NCBI RefSeq assembly: GCF_947302755.1
Contig: NZ_CAMYWM010000006.1
Coordinates: 1 to 46,262 of the forward strand
Direction: 5' to 3'
Source of the DNA: an uncultured Anaerovibrio sp.
GTDB lineage: Bacteria > Bacillota > Negativicutes > Selenomonadales > Selenomonadaceae
DNA length: 46,262 nucleotides
The notes under the pieces are model-generated. The model had not been told where the DNA came from, did not search any database, and saw only the letters and a program-made list of their open reading frames with translations. A program made the position numbers and the translations under genes. This document shows positions 16,924 through 25,276 of the stretch, one piece after another (the first letter of the stretch is position 1; every line of letters starts with the position of its first letter).

Positions 16924-18775
16924 TCTGCTTTTGTTCCTTTCTCTCCATTTTTTTACCCTTCTTTTCCATCTCTTTCAAATCAGCAGGGGTCAAGCGGGTT
17001 CCCCAGGTAGATTTCCAGAAGGTAAACCAGGCAACGGGCATCTGCCAAAGAAGTACCATTTCATAATAAAGGCAGAACCACATTCCAAAAATCCAGGTGG
17101 TGCTCCGTCTAAGGAACAGCTGGGCCATACTCATCATCAGGGACATCAGAAGCATGCCCACCACAAAGGTTACTGGAAATACCCGATGCATTATGGGAAC
17201 ATAAATCAGGTTATAAAGCACGATGATAGGTGCCGCAATCGGTACCACCAGGCCCATGTAAAAGCTCAAGGACATAAAGGGCTCTTTTTTCCATATATAA
17301 CGGGCCGCAATCAGGGACTCACGGAGCCAGGAGCGTTTCCAGCGCATCTGCTGCTTCAGGAACATGGCATAGCTGTTTGGTACAATGGTCCTACAAACCG
17401 CTGAATCCTGATAGGAGGTGCGGTGGTGACGCAAAATGAAATTTGTCATACTCCGGTCATCGCCAAAGGTGGCCTTTTGGCCCAAAAAGGTCTGATTGAG
17501 CCAGGCATCGGAATATTTCAGCACCAAATCACGACGATAGCAGGATAAAGGCCCGGACAGACAGGTAACTGAATCAAAGAAGCTTTCTGCCGCCTTCATA
17601 ATACGAAAGGCAATATAGTACCGTACTGCCTGCATACGGGTAAGGGTATTGGTATAGGTATTGGCCACATCGGTACGGCCGGATACGCCGCCCATTTCCT
17701 TATCCTTAAAGGGCTGAACAATATTGCGAATGGCAAAGGGATCCAAAAAGCTGTCCGAATCCACGAATACCAGCAGCTCATGCTTGGCCTCCTTGGCCCC
17801 CCGGGCCATGGCCTCCCGTTTACCCTGGTTGTATGGCTGAACTATATAGCGGATACGTTCCTCCACCATATAGCCTCCCTGGGCCGTATCTGAAGCTTTA
17901 ATTTCCTGGATAGCTCCCCTTATCTGCTCCACCGAGCTGTCATTGGAGCAATCGTCTATGATGATAACCTCCAGCTTTTCCGGGGGATAATCCTGATTTA
18001 TACAGCTTAAGATGGTAGTTTTTATCCAATTCTCCTCGTTGAAGCAGGGCACAATTATGGTAACCCCCGGCGTAAAATCAGGATTTATCTTTACAGGACG
18101 GTAAAAGGTGGCAAAAAAATACCTTGATAAAAGGAAGGTGGCCGCAATAATACTATAAAGGTAAAGCCAGCGATTAAAGCGGAAATACACCACGGACTCG
18201 GCCCGCATCAGAATAATTACCAGGGTTACTATCCCCAGGCAAAAGGCAGAGGCGGCCAACAGGTAGTTTTGCCGCTTGTGGGCCGCATACTGGGCCAGGG
18301 TATCCGTAAATTCAACGCCGCACAATACGGAGCCATCTCCCCTGTCAAACAGGCGGACACAGGTAGCCTTTAGGGAGCTGATCTTCATTTCATACCCCTC
18401 CGGCATGGAGCCTGGCGTAATTTTAAATTTTAATTTTAGCTTATCCGATTCCTTAATGAGCTGTTCCTTGCCCAGGGGCAGCCTTAACAGCATTCCCGTG
18501 GTACTTATATCAACAGCCTTGGCCACAAACTGCTCCCGTTGTCCCTGATAATAAAAGGAAACGGTAACGTCATAATCCACCATATAACGCTGACCGCTTT
18601 TATCCTCCTTTTCGTACAGTCTGTAGTCAATTTTACCGTCAGCGTCCACTTCATGATGACCGCGACGGTCGTGATTACTTCTGAGACCGCTTTCATCCGG
18701 AACATATGACAATAAGCGGCGATCAGCCTTCTCCTCATAGAGCACATCCGCAGGCGGCTGTTTTTTCTGGGTCAT
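16910..18775 (-). CDS. Family 2 processive glycosyltransferase with N-terminal PilZ domain
   Basis: A 621-residue membrane polysaccharide synthase. Residues about 65-165 look like a PilZ c-di-GMP-binding domain (DISTTGM matches DxSxxG; the preceding basic motif is KSGQR, a relaxed RxxxR). Two helices follow (about 172-225). Then comes a GT2 catalytic domain: IIVPCFNEEN, IIIDDCSND, VFVDSDS, FGDDRS and QQMRW, the D,D,D,QxxRW set of processive beta-glycan synthases (BcsA, PgaC, NodC, hyaluronan synthase). Further helices run from about 490 to 585. It makes and translocates a polymer from UDP-sugar. BcsA carries PilZ at the C-terminus; here it is N-terminal. The ATG directly abuts the upstream stop (AAAGGAGG nearby) and the 3' end overlaps the next gene, so they are translationally coupled. 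The polymer is unknown; deacetylase neighbours favour an N-acetylhexosamine glycan. Confidence 0.88.
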   Translation of the reverse strand: MTQKKQPPADVLYEEKADRRLLSYVPDESGLRSNHDRRGHHEVDADGKIDYRLYEKEDKSGQRYMVDYDVTVSFYYQGQREQFVAKAVDISTTGMLLRLPLGKEQLIKESDKLKLKFKITPGSMPEGYEMKISSLKATCVRLFDRGDGSVLCGVEFTDTLAQYAAHKRQNYLLAASAFCLGIVTLVIILMRAESVVYFRFNRWLYLYSIIAATFLLSRYFFATFYRPVKINPDFTPGVTIIVPCFNEENWIKTTILSCINQDYPPEKLEVIIIDDCSNDSSVEQIRGAIQEIKASDTAQGGYMVEERIRYIVQPYNQGKREAMARGAKEAKHELLVFVDSDSFLDPFAIRNIVQPFKDKEMGGVSGRTDVANTYTNTLTRMQAVRYYIAFRIMKAAESFFDSVTCLSGPLSCYRRDLVLKYSDAWLNQTFLGQKATFGDDRSMTNFILRHHRTSYQDSAVCRTIVPNSYAMFLKQQMRWKRSWLRESLIAARYIWKKEPFMSLSFYMGLVVPIAAPIIVLYNLIYVPIMHRVFPVTFVVGMLLMSLMMSMAQLFLRRSTTWIFGMWFCLYYEMVLLWQMPVAWFTFWKSTWGTRLTPADLKEMEKKGKKMERKEQKQNEPE

Positions 18776-19729
18776 TTAATCAGAGCCTCCTTTTTTGTTA
18801 TCCTTTGGAACTCCAATATTAGCTGGTATATAATGGATTTTTCTGAATTGGTTCACAAAAACCACCGCAACGCCGCGCTGGTCCAAGGCCGTCAGCAGCA
18901 TATCCACTTCCTCAGGTAAATCCAGCTTTGGAACAACCGGAGCTGAATTGTTGTCCTTTATGGTAGGCTTCATGTCTATGGCCGGTTTTTCATTCAGCAC
19001 CATAGGATCAGCCAGCTTTTGCTCCACTGGACGATTGGCGGCAATGGCCACGATGCTGCCATTGGCGATGGCTGACACATAGGCATTGGCTTCAGCCTGA
19101 TTATGAACGGTTCCCGGCTGATACCGAACATTTTCCTTTACAGCGTATTCCAGTCCGGCTGCCCGAAGGGATTTTAATAAATCATCGGTGTAGACCGTGC
19201 GGGGAGCCCGAAAAAGGGTGGGCTGTATCGGGTCATGCATGGCAATAACCTTTTGGGTCCGGCATATTTCCGTAAGCTGTCTTTCCACAGAGCATTTTTC
19301 CATGGCGGCCAGTCCCACATAGGTATAATTTCCTATTTCCTGACCTGCCCCACGAATAATATTAATAACCGACGGCACATCAGCCGCATTTTCCCCCTCC
19401 AAAAAGAATACCGCCTCAGCCTTGTGCTTTTTCAATACGTCCAGCAGACCGGCCGTGGTGGGATAATCCGGCATTCCATCGAAAACAATGGCGATACGCG
19501 GTGATCCATCCTGAAGGGTAGTGATAACCTCCACCGGTTTGAGGTCAGGCTCCTGCCGTTTGGTGGCAGCTTCATTGATTTCCTCCAGAGCTTCATAATT
19601 TTTGCTCAGATCGGTGATATCCTGTACAAATTCCTTCTTTTCAACAATATTATCCCGAATAAATATAAGGGAACCAACTAACACAGCAAGGGCAGTAAAC
19701 ACAATTAAGCCCAGCTTCTTATAATCCAC
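18776..19729 (-). CDS. Membrane-anchored, degenerate polysaccharide deacetylase-like protein
   Basis: A 317-residue protein with GTG start and AGGAGG 9-10 bases upstream. An uncleaved N-terminal helix (about 8-24) anchors it, a short coiled region follows, and residues about 70-220 form a NodB-like barrel. The catalytic site is eroded: IAIVFDGM keeps one Asp of TFDDG, and the metal-binding HTxxH position reads GNYTYVGL, with no histidine. The RAP motif (LFRAPRT) survives. A Pro/Lys-rich tail ends in a segment resembling another strand-helix pair (VDMLLTALDQRGVAVVFV). It probably binds polysaccharide or acts as a scaffold for the synthase, whose start codon abuts its stop, rather than acting as an enzyme. 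That role is inferred. Confidence 0.7.
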   Translation of the reverse strand: MDYKKLGLIVFTALAVLVGSLIFIRDNIVEKKEFVQDITDLSKNYEALEEINEAATKRQEPDLKPVEVITTLQDGSPRIAIVFDGMPDYPTTAGLLDVLKKHKAEAVFFLEGENAADVPSVINIIRGAGQEIGNYTYVGLAAMEKCSVERQLTEICRTQKVIAMHDPIQPTLFRAPRTVYTDDLLKSLRAAGLEYAVKENVRYQPGTVHNQAEANAYVSAIANGSIVAIAANRPVEQKLADPMVLNEKPAIDMKPTIKDNNSAPVVPKLDLPEEVDMLLTALDQRGVAVVFVNQFRKIHYIPANIGVPKDNKKGGSD

Positions 19730-19808
19730 AGTACAATACCTCCTAATTTAACGGGCCAAACCCTTTACCGGTTGAAACACTACAGCATTTCCCCGTGTAA
19801 AATAAACC

Positions 19809-21689
19809 TTATTCAGTGTAATTTTTAAAGCTCTTGGAAATATAGCCCCAAATTGTATTGCTCCTATGACCATAATCCAGATCACTGAGGCTATAGAACT
19901 CAAGTCCCACAGCCCAGGCATCAGGCAGATTGTAGGTAACCCCGATTCCGAAGCCCTTAAAGCCCCCATGCGTACGCATGCGGTCAGCCATACCATTCAT
20001 GGTGTGACTTACATAGGTGGCAGTAGGCTGATAATAATACTTCAGCCAGCTTTGGAAGGTATAAGGCCGCCAGCTGTCCGCCGGCTGATAGGACAGTGAC
20101 AAAACATAACCGGTTTTTCCGCTCAAATTATTCTGCTTGCCGTATAGGACCATGCCTCCCAGGTCAAAGATACCCACATTATGCTTGTAACTGCCCATAT
20201 AAATGTGCTGTGTAATATTATTGTCATATTTAAAGTTATAATACCCGGCATCAACGCTATAATCCGGTCCCTTGTAGGAAGCAAGAAAATCAAAGGACCG
20301 CTTCATGGTATCATAACCTAAATTACCATATTCAAAGGTATAACGCACCGGAGTATCTGTTGTGGAGAGGCGTATCCCCTTATATTTACTGTCGTAAATA
20401 TTGCCCTCAGCCATAACATTGCCAAATACACCTGCATCCGTATGCACCGTACCAATATTTCCACTTAAATAATACCGATCCAGGCGTACATGGGCATCGT
20501 CGTCGTTGTTTTCACCGGAAATAAATTTCTCGGCCTCGACCATACCCTTTGCATGCCAATTACCGTCAATATCATAATCCGGGTACAGACGGGCCCGAAC
20601 CCGCGTCCTGTTCCCATCGCCATGCTCCCCGTCAGAATGACGGGAATCCACCCGCAGCTCCGTATCCAGCTTAAACTTTTGGTCAGGTATATCGCTAACT
20701 GGAATATGGGAGGACAGCTGCTGACGGGCATTGTATGCATCCGTCTCTCCCCCCTCCTCCAGCTCAGTAAGGAATTCGGCCCGAAGACGACCGGCATTAT
20801 CCAGGGCAGAGTCGTTCATACTGTAATTGGCACCATTATATACCCCATTATTTGGCATCCAATTATAAGGCACACCATTATTAGGCATTCCACTGTATGG
20901 TACCCCATTATTTGACATACCATTATAAGGCGCACCATTATTAGGCATTCCATTATATGGCACCCCATTATCTGGCATAGCATTGTCCGGCACCGTATTG
21001 CTGTATACCTGAGCAGGTGCCCCGGAGGACACATAGGGATTTGGCGGTATAGCTCTGTTTTTATTGGTCTCCCCACCACTCATGTTATAAAACAGGGCCT
21101 GCTGCTTCTGTTTGGCATATGCCAACAGCTTTCTCCGCTGATCAACCCGGCTTACTGCTTCAGCATAATCATGGGCCGCAATTTCATATCTGTCCTGGGC
21201 AATATCATGCTTCTCCTTGGTAGGCCCCATTACCTCCAGGCGATTTTGTCCATTCATGGAACGGCGCAAATATATTTCGGCCTCCCTGGCAGCCTTATCA
21301 TGGGCAGAATTATATAAAGCATGTGCCTTTTTGGCCTGTTCCTCAAATATCTTCAGCTGGACCTCGTCCATAACCACCAAACGGGAAATACGGGCATACT
21401 CATCCACGATACTGCCCGAACGTCTTTTTTCCATTTCATTCAGTGCCTTGGCCACCATATTGCTTAATTCCTTTCGGGAATAGGTGCCAAGGGAGTTTTC
21501 CGGCAGCTCCAGATATCCTTCAGCAGCCAATTGTAAAATGGAATCATAAACCCACGGCTCCACAGCTTCGGGAGCGGAGTAGGCCATATTTACTGGAAAT
21601 TCTAAACCAAAAACAACGAACCCCAACAAGCCCCTCTTAATATAAGAGCTCATAAAGGAACGTTGTCCGGCACAAAATATTTTTTTCAC
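19809..21689 (-). CDS. Predicted outer-membrane beta-barrel protein with Asn/Pro-rich repeats
   Basis: A 626-residue exported protein, GTG start, signal peptide ending near AYSAPEA. Residues about 40-85 (WVYDSILQLAAEGYLELPEN..YSRKELSNMVAKAL) resemble the SLH-type envelope-anchoring helices found in Negativicutes outer-membrane proteins. A helical coiled region (about 85-205) is followed by an Asn/Pro/Tyr-rich tract with about 4.5 copies of a 10-residue unit (NNGVPYNGMP). The C-terminal 300 residues alternate in beta fashion (RTRVRARLYPDYD, GMVEAEKFI, VRYTFEYGNLGYD, VGLEFYSLSDLDYGH), as in porin-type barrels. As first gene of the polysaccharide locus it could form the export pore, analogous to PgaA or BcsC; this is inference from position and predicted fold. 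No named family is recognised. Confidence 0.7.
   Translation of the reverse strand: MKKIFCAGQRSFMSSYIKRGLLGFVVFGLEFPVNMAYSAPEAVEPWVYDSILQLAAEGYLELPENSLGTYSRKELSNMVAKALNEMEKRRSGSIVDEYARISRLVVMDEVQLKIFEEQAKKAHALYNSAHDKAAREAEIYLRRSMNGQNRLEVMGPTKEKHDIAQDRYEIAAHDYAEAVSRVDQRRKLLAYAKQKQQALFYNMSGGETNKNRAIPPNPYVSSGAPAQVYSNTVPDNAMPDNGVPYNGMPNNGAPYNGMSNNGVPYSGMPNNGVPYNWMPNNGVYNGANYSMNDSALDNAGRLRAEFLTELEEGGETDAYNARQQLSSHIPVSDIPDQKFKLDTELRVDSRHSDGEHGDGNRTRVRARLYPDYDIDGNWHAKGMVEAEKFISGENNDDDAHVRLDRYYLSGNIGTVHTDAGVFGNVMAEGNIYDSKYKGIRLSTTDTPVRYTFEYGNLGYDTMKRSFDFLASYKGPDYSVDAGYYNFKYDNNITQHIYMGSYKHNVGIFDLGGMVLYGKQNNLSGKTGYVLSLSYQPADSWRPYTFQSWLKYYYQPTATYVSHTMNGMADRMRTHGGFKGFGIGVTYNLPDAWAVGLEFYSLSDLDYGHRSNTIWGYISKSFKNYTE
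20841..20992 (-). repeat. 30-bp tandem repeat inside the beta-barrel gene
   Basis: About 4.5 copies of a 30-base unit encode NNGVPYNGMP with small changes (GVPYNGMP, GAPYNGMS, GVPYSGMP, GVPYNWMP). The unit is a multiple of three, so copy-number change would keep the frame and vary linker length. Confidence 0.8.
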
Positions 21690-22099
21690 ATTTATACAAC
21701 CCTTTCCTGTTATTGCAACTTGAAATTACCATCCCAATAAATATTTATCAAACAAATTTTAAACAGAAAACTAAAGTCTAAAAAAGATACAACTATTTTA
21801 TTTATATCATTAGATTGTGTCAACATAATCAGGATAAAAAATGAAATGTTAGTATTTTAGTCTCAAGAAAAGGTATGATGTTTTTACCAATACTTTTGTA
21901 AAAACACTTGATTGGTGTAACAAATATAAAAATGTTAAATTTGTTACATAAAAATACTTGATATATTTTATGAGCAAATTAGAGGCCCAAATTTAACAAA
22001 TATAGGGAAATATTACCCCCTGGTATTTCGCCAAGCTGTAACCGCCTCTGCCATGGCCATAACTTCGACAATAACATATTTTTATATTATTCGCCATAA
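21690..22099 (-). other. AT-rich upstream region of the exopolysaccharide locus
   Basis: About 410 bases without a credible gene. It holds the promoter at 21795-21823 and a long untranslated leader. Short repeats of TTGTTACATAAAAATACTTGATA and TTTTGTAAAAACACTTGATTGG type (AAAACACTTGAT/AAAATACTTGAT, about 21899-21963) could be regulator sites. No riboswitch could be recognised. Confidence 0.4.
21795..21823 (-). promoter_or_regulatory. Promoter of the exopolysaccharide locus
   Basis: On the minus strand there is TTGACA, 17 bases, then TAAAAT, about 105 bases upstream of the beta-barrel gene. The boxes are close to the vegetative consensus. Confidence 0.7.
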
Positions 22100-22126
22100 A
22101 AAAATCCCTGCCAAAGGACAGGGATT
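22100..22126 (-). terminator. Terminator after tRNA-Thr
   Basis: On the minus strand AATCCCTG, a short loop and CAGGGATT are followed by TTTTTTATGG, starting 9 bases after the tRNA end. Confidence 0.8.
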
Positions 22127-22134
22127 AGCTTACA

Positions 22135-22210
22135 TGGTGCTGGAGACAGGACTTGAACCCGCGACTCCCTCATTACGAATGAGGTACTCTACCAACTGAG
22201 TTACACCAGC
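22135..22210 (-). tRNA. tRNA-Thr (CGT)
   Basis: The minus strand gives acceptor GCTGGTG/TCTCCAGC-type pairing, anticodon loop TTCGTAA (CGT) in stem CCTCA/TGAGG, T loop TTCAAGT and an encoded CCA. It lies 48 bases after the stop of the upstream gene and has its own terminator. Confidence 0.93.
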
Positions 22211-22258
22211 GATACTGTATAATTATAAACTATTGTGCTAAATGTTTCAATGGGTTTA

Positions 22259-23731
22259 TCAGAAATTTTCCAGACGTTTTTTGGTCTGCTTGTTTACCTC
22301 AGTATTTTTCAGGCGTTCTATGGCAGCCTCCATAGCCGGGGTAAGCTGAAAATCCGCCTTACGCCACTTATCCACCGTGTTAAGGGCAATATTTCTGGTA
22401 CCGATTACCGGGGAACAGAGACCGGCACATATCAGCCCTTCGCCCTTGCCGGGTACTGCCTGGAGCCCCTGAATAACGTAGGACAGGATGCCATGCTCTG
22501 CAAACCGTTCATCATTGCCCATTTCGTTTTCCGGGCCGGAGGCCATATCCTCCAGGGGCAGCTCCTCCTCAAAGAGGGCGATGATTTCATCCACATACAG
22601 CTTTTCCGGCAGCAGCAAATCAATCATATCATATTTGGTCCGCCAATCCCGCCGCAGGGCTGCCATGGCCCTATCCCCATAATCAAGGCCCAGTGCCTTT
22701 CCAAGATAGAAGCCCTCCCCGGCATCCATGGCAGTCTCCACACAGTCAATACAAGCATGGGAGGCCAGGATATCATCAGCCTTCTTCAATAAACTGTCCT
22801 TGTCCGCCAGATCACCCTTACCCAAAAAGTCTCTGATATCAAAAATATTACTGTAATCCTCCAGCCCGGCAGCATAGGTGTCGGCCAGCTGCAGGTAAAG
22901 CCCCAAAAGCTGGTTGGTCTTCTTGTATTTACTGAGACCGGGAACAGGGCTGTCCTCCAGGGAGGAGCCAATCAGCTTACCGGCCAAAATGAAATCCTGC
23001 CTTCCCACCTTCTCAGAGGACAATTTCTCCAGCAGGCCCCCCCGTTTAATGGCTACAATGGCGGAATATTCCGGCATAATGGTATTCTGCCAGCCCTCCT
23101 CCAACAGCCATTGGGCAATTTCGTCATTTTCCGGCTTCAGCATACTTACCGCATGTATTCTGCCCCAACCCTTCAGCCGCTTGGCCAGAGAATATATCAG
23201 GGCATTGCCCTCCTCAAAGGAGCCCAACAAAAACAGACAGAACAGGGTCAGCTCCTCCGAGGCCGCCAGCACCAGCAGAATATCCTTCAGCTCCTGGCTT
23301 TCCTCCCGATCCAGCAGCTCCAAAATGGTGATGGCAAACTTGACTGATTCCACATCCTCACTCTGAACCAGCAGGGTCATGCAAAACCGGCCCAATGCCT
23401 CCGGGGATAGCTTCTCCGGATGCTCAAAAACCCAATCCTGAACCGCATCCATCACCGGCAGCATTACCCCACCATTTTGAAAATAAGTAATAAGGGCGTT
23501 GGCCGAATCCTTAAAGCGTTCCTGGGAGGCCATCTCCAGCACCAAGGTCAAGGCACTGATATCAGGATTTTTCGTCGGCCCCATGTGATAACGGACAGTA
23601 CCGTCAATAGCCCCATCGGCAAACCGCAAGCCCTGGTCCGGCAATTGGCGCAGTACAAAATCCTCCGGCAAGGTGCCATCCGGCAGCATTGCCTCCTTTA
23701 TTCGATTATAAATTGATAAATTCTCTGACAT
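22259..23731 (-). CDS. Hypothetical all-helical cytoplasmic protein
   Basis: A 490-residue acidic protein that I do not recognise. It has no signal peptide or membrane helix. Its N-terminus reads MSENLSIYNRIKEAMLPDGTLPEDFVL, and most of the rest is amphipathic helix pairs rich in Leu and Glu, suggesting a HEAT/ARM-like solenoid. Examples are ESVKFAITILELLDREESQELKDILLVL and the C-terminal GTRNIALNTVDKWRKADFQLTPAMEAAIERL. No catalytic motif stands out; a few Cys (SHACIDCVETA) are scattered. It lies downstream of the permease gene on the same strand (28-base gap) and is probably co-transcribed with it, and it precedes tRNA-Thr. Confidence 0.8.
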   Translation of the reverse strand: MSENLSIYNRIKEAMLPDGTLPEDFVLRQLPDQGLRFADGAIDGTVRYHMGPTKNPDISALTLVLEMASQERFKDSANALITYFQNGGVMLPVMDAVQDWVFEHPEKLSPEALGRFCMTLLVQSEDVESVKFAITILELLDREESQELKDILLVLAASEELTLFCLFLLGSFEEGNALIYSLAKRLKGWGRIHAVSMLKPENDEIAQWLLEEGWQNTIMPEYSAIVAIKRGGLLEKLSSEKVGRQDFILAGKLIGSSLEDSPVPGLSKYKKTNQLLGLYLQLADTYAAGLEDYSNIFDIRDFLGKGDLADKDSLLKKADDILASHACIDCVETAMDAGEGFYLGKALGLDYGDRAMAALRRDWRTKYDMIDLLLPEKLYVDEIIALFEEELPLEDMASGPENEMGNDERFAEHGILSYVIQGLQAVPGKGEGLICAGLCSPVIGTRNIALNTVDKWRKADFQLTPAMEAAIERLKNTEVNKQTKKRLENF

Positions 23732-23759
23732 AATTCTTCCCCTATAGTCCCCTCACAGT

Positions 23760-25010
23760 TTAACTTCGCTTTTCCCGGCTAAGCTTAAAGCGGTAACCGG
23801 CATAAAGAATGCACAGCCAAACCGGCAGGGCAAAGACCGCATTCTTCATATCCGGTATCTGATACATCATAAATATTACCCCGCCCAAGAACAGCAGGCA
23901 AAGATAATTTGTAAGTGGATAGAAAACAGACTTGAATTTGGAGTGAATATTATTCTCCTGACAATACTGACGGAACTTCATGTGGGTCATGGTAATGCAT
24001 ACCCAGTTAATAACTGCGGAAATTATAACCACCGCAAAGAGATACATGAAAATCTGGCTGGGAAACAAGTAATTCATCAGGACAATTATCAGGGTAATCC
24101 CCGATGAAACCAGGGTGCCAATATATGGAACGCCCCGGGAGGATACCCTTTTGAATAGCTGTGGGGCATCTCCCTTGTCGGCCAAGCCGTACAGCATACG
24201 GGAATTGCTGTAAATGGCAGAATTGTATACAGACACCGCTGCCGATAATACCACGAAATTAAGAATATGGGCCGCCGCCGGAATACCTACATTATCGAAA
24301 ATCTGAACAAAGGGACTGGACTCCATTCCCACCTGATTCCATGGCCACAGGCACATAAGGATAAACATGGTCCCCACGTAAAAAATCAAAATTCGCCAAA
24401 TAACCTGATTTATGGCCTTGGGAATGGACCGATCCGGATCCTCGGCTTCACCGGCGGAAATACCCAACAGCTCAATTCCGCCATAGGAAAACAGCACCAC
24501 CACGCAGGCCATGGCCATGCCCCACACGCCATTGGGGAGGAAGCCGCCATAGCTCCACAGATTGCTGATATTTCCCGGATACCCCACTGGATTGGTAATA
24601 ATCAGATAGGCCCCCAAAAGTATCATGCTGAGAATGGCCACTACCTGGGGCACCTCCGGCCACCAGTAATTTACATATATACCTACGGCGGTAATCTCCG
24701 CCATACTTACCATAATATAGCAATACCAATAATTCCAGCCAGCCAAAAAGCCGGGGAAGCCGCCCCAATATTTGGTGGCATAATAGCTGAAGGAGCCGGC
24801 CACCGGCTCATGTACCGACATTTCCCCCAGCATCCGCATGATAAAATATATCACCACGCCGCTAATAAGATAGGCCACCATTACCGAGGGACCGGTAAGG
24901 GCTATCGTAGAGGCCGAACCATAAAAAAGCCCTGTTCCGATGGCACTCCCCAGGGCCATCATTTGCAGGTGTCGGTTCTTCAGCCCCCGTTTCAGATTTT
25001 TTCCTTCCAT
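23760..25010 (-). CDS. APC-family amino-acid permease, apparently lacking TM4
   Basis: A transporter of the amino-acid/proton symporter branch (GabP/ProY/AnsP-like). It has RHLQMMALGSAIGTGLFYGSA in TM1, GEMSVHEPVAGSFSYYATKYWG after TM2, the FSYGGIELLGISAGEAEDPDRSIPKAI signature, and SAAVSVYNSAIYSNSRMLYGLADKGDAP. At 416 residues it is 35-50 short of the usual 450-470. The gap falls after TM3: WWPEVPQVVAILSMILLGAYLI joins what is usually a TM4 plus the ...GEFEFWFALIKVVAI stretch of TM5. The reading frame is intact. Either it is inactive or the deletion is tolerated. It is a separate branch from the permease-kinase fusions at 2194-7067. It starts 267 bases from the divergent small gene across the DnaA-box cluster. 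Confidence 0.88.
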   Translation of the reverse strand: MEGKNLKRGLKNRHLQMMALGSAIGTGLFYGSASTIALTGPSVMVAYLISGVVIYFIMRMLGEMSVHEPVAGSFSYYATKYWGGFPGFLAGWNYWYCYIMVSMAEITAVGIYVNYWWPEVPQVVAILSMILLGAYLIITNPVGYPGNISNLWSYGGFLPNGVWGMAMACVVVLFSYGGIELLGISAGEAEDPDRSIPKAINQVIWRILIFYVGTMFILMCLWPWNQVGMESSPFVQIFDNVGIPAAAHILNFVVLSAAVSVYNSAIYSNSRMLYGLADKGDAPQLFKRVSSRGVPYIGTLVSSGITLIIVLMNYLFPSQIFMYLFAVVIISAVINWVCITMTHMKFRQYCQENNIHSKFKSVFYPLTNYLCLLFLGGVIFMMYQIPDMKNAVFALPVWLCILYAGYRFKLSREKRS

Positions 25011-25053
25011 AACTCCAACTCCTAATATTGAACATTATTCCAAAGCCTATTAC

Positions 25054-25167
25054 TGTGAATATTGTTAATAAGTTATCCACATTATCCCCCATTTTGTGAA
25101 TAACTCAGTGGATAACCCTGTATATCAACAATGTTTTGTTTCCTGTTATCCCATTTTCTGTGGATAA
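25054..25167. promoter_or_regulatory. Cluster of DnaA-box-like nonamers
   Basis: In 114 bases there are TTATCCACA (25073-25081, plus), its reverse TGTGGATAA (25159-25167), TGTGAATAA (25095-25103, equal to TTATTCACA), AGTGGATAA (25107-25115, one mismatch), TGTGAATAT (25054-25062, one mismatch) and TTATCCCCC (25082-25090, two mismatches). The first three fit the consensus TTATNCACA exactly. No dnaA or dnaN is in the window. The site may titrate DnaA, regulate one of the divergent flanking genes, or mark an origin-like element. Confidence 0.6.
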
Positions 25168-25276
25168 ATCCGTCACAAATGACAAGGACTATTATAACAT
25201 ATTTTCATGATAGAAATAAATAACCTCTTGCAGTATACTTCTGCTTATGCTTTAATTACCTTCAGAGGTGAACGGT

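Noticed and set aside
25054-25167. A functional chromosomal origin at the DnaA-box cluster
   Set aside because: No dnaA, dnaN or other origin genes flank it, and no clear AT-rich unwinding element with DnaA trios could be shown by eye. It is kept only as a DnaA-box cluster.
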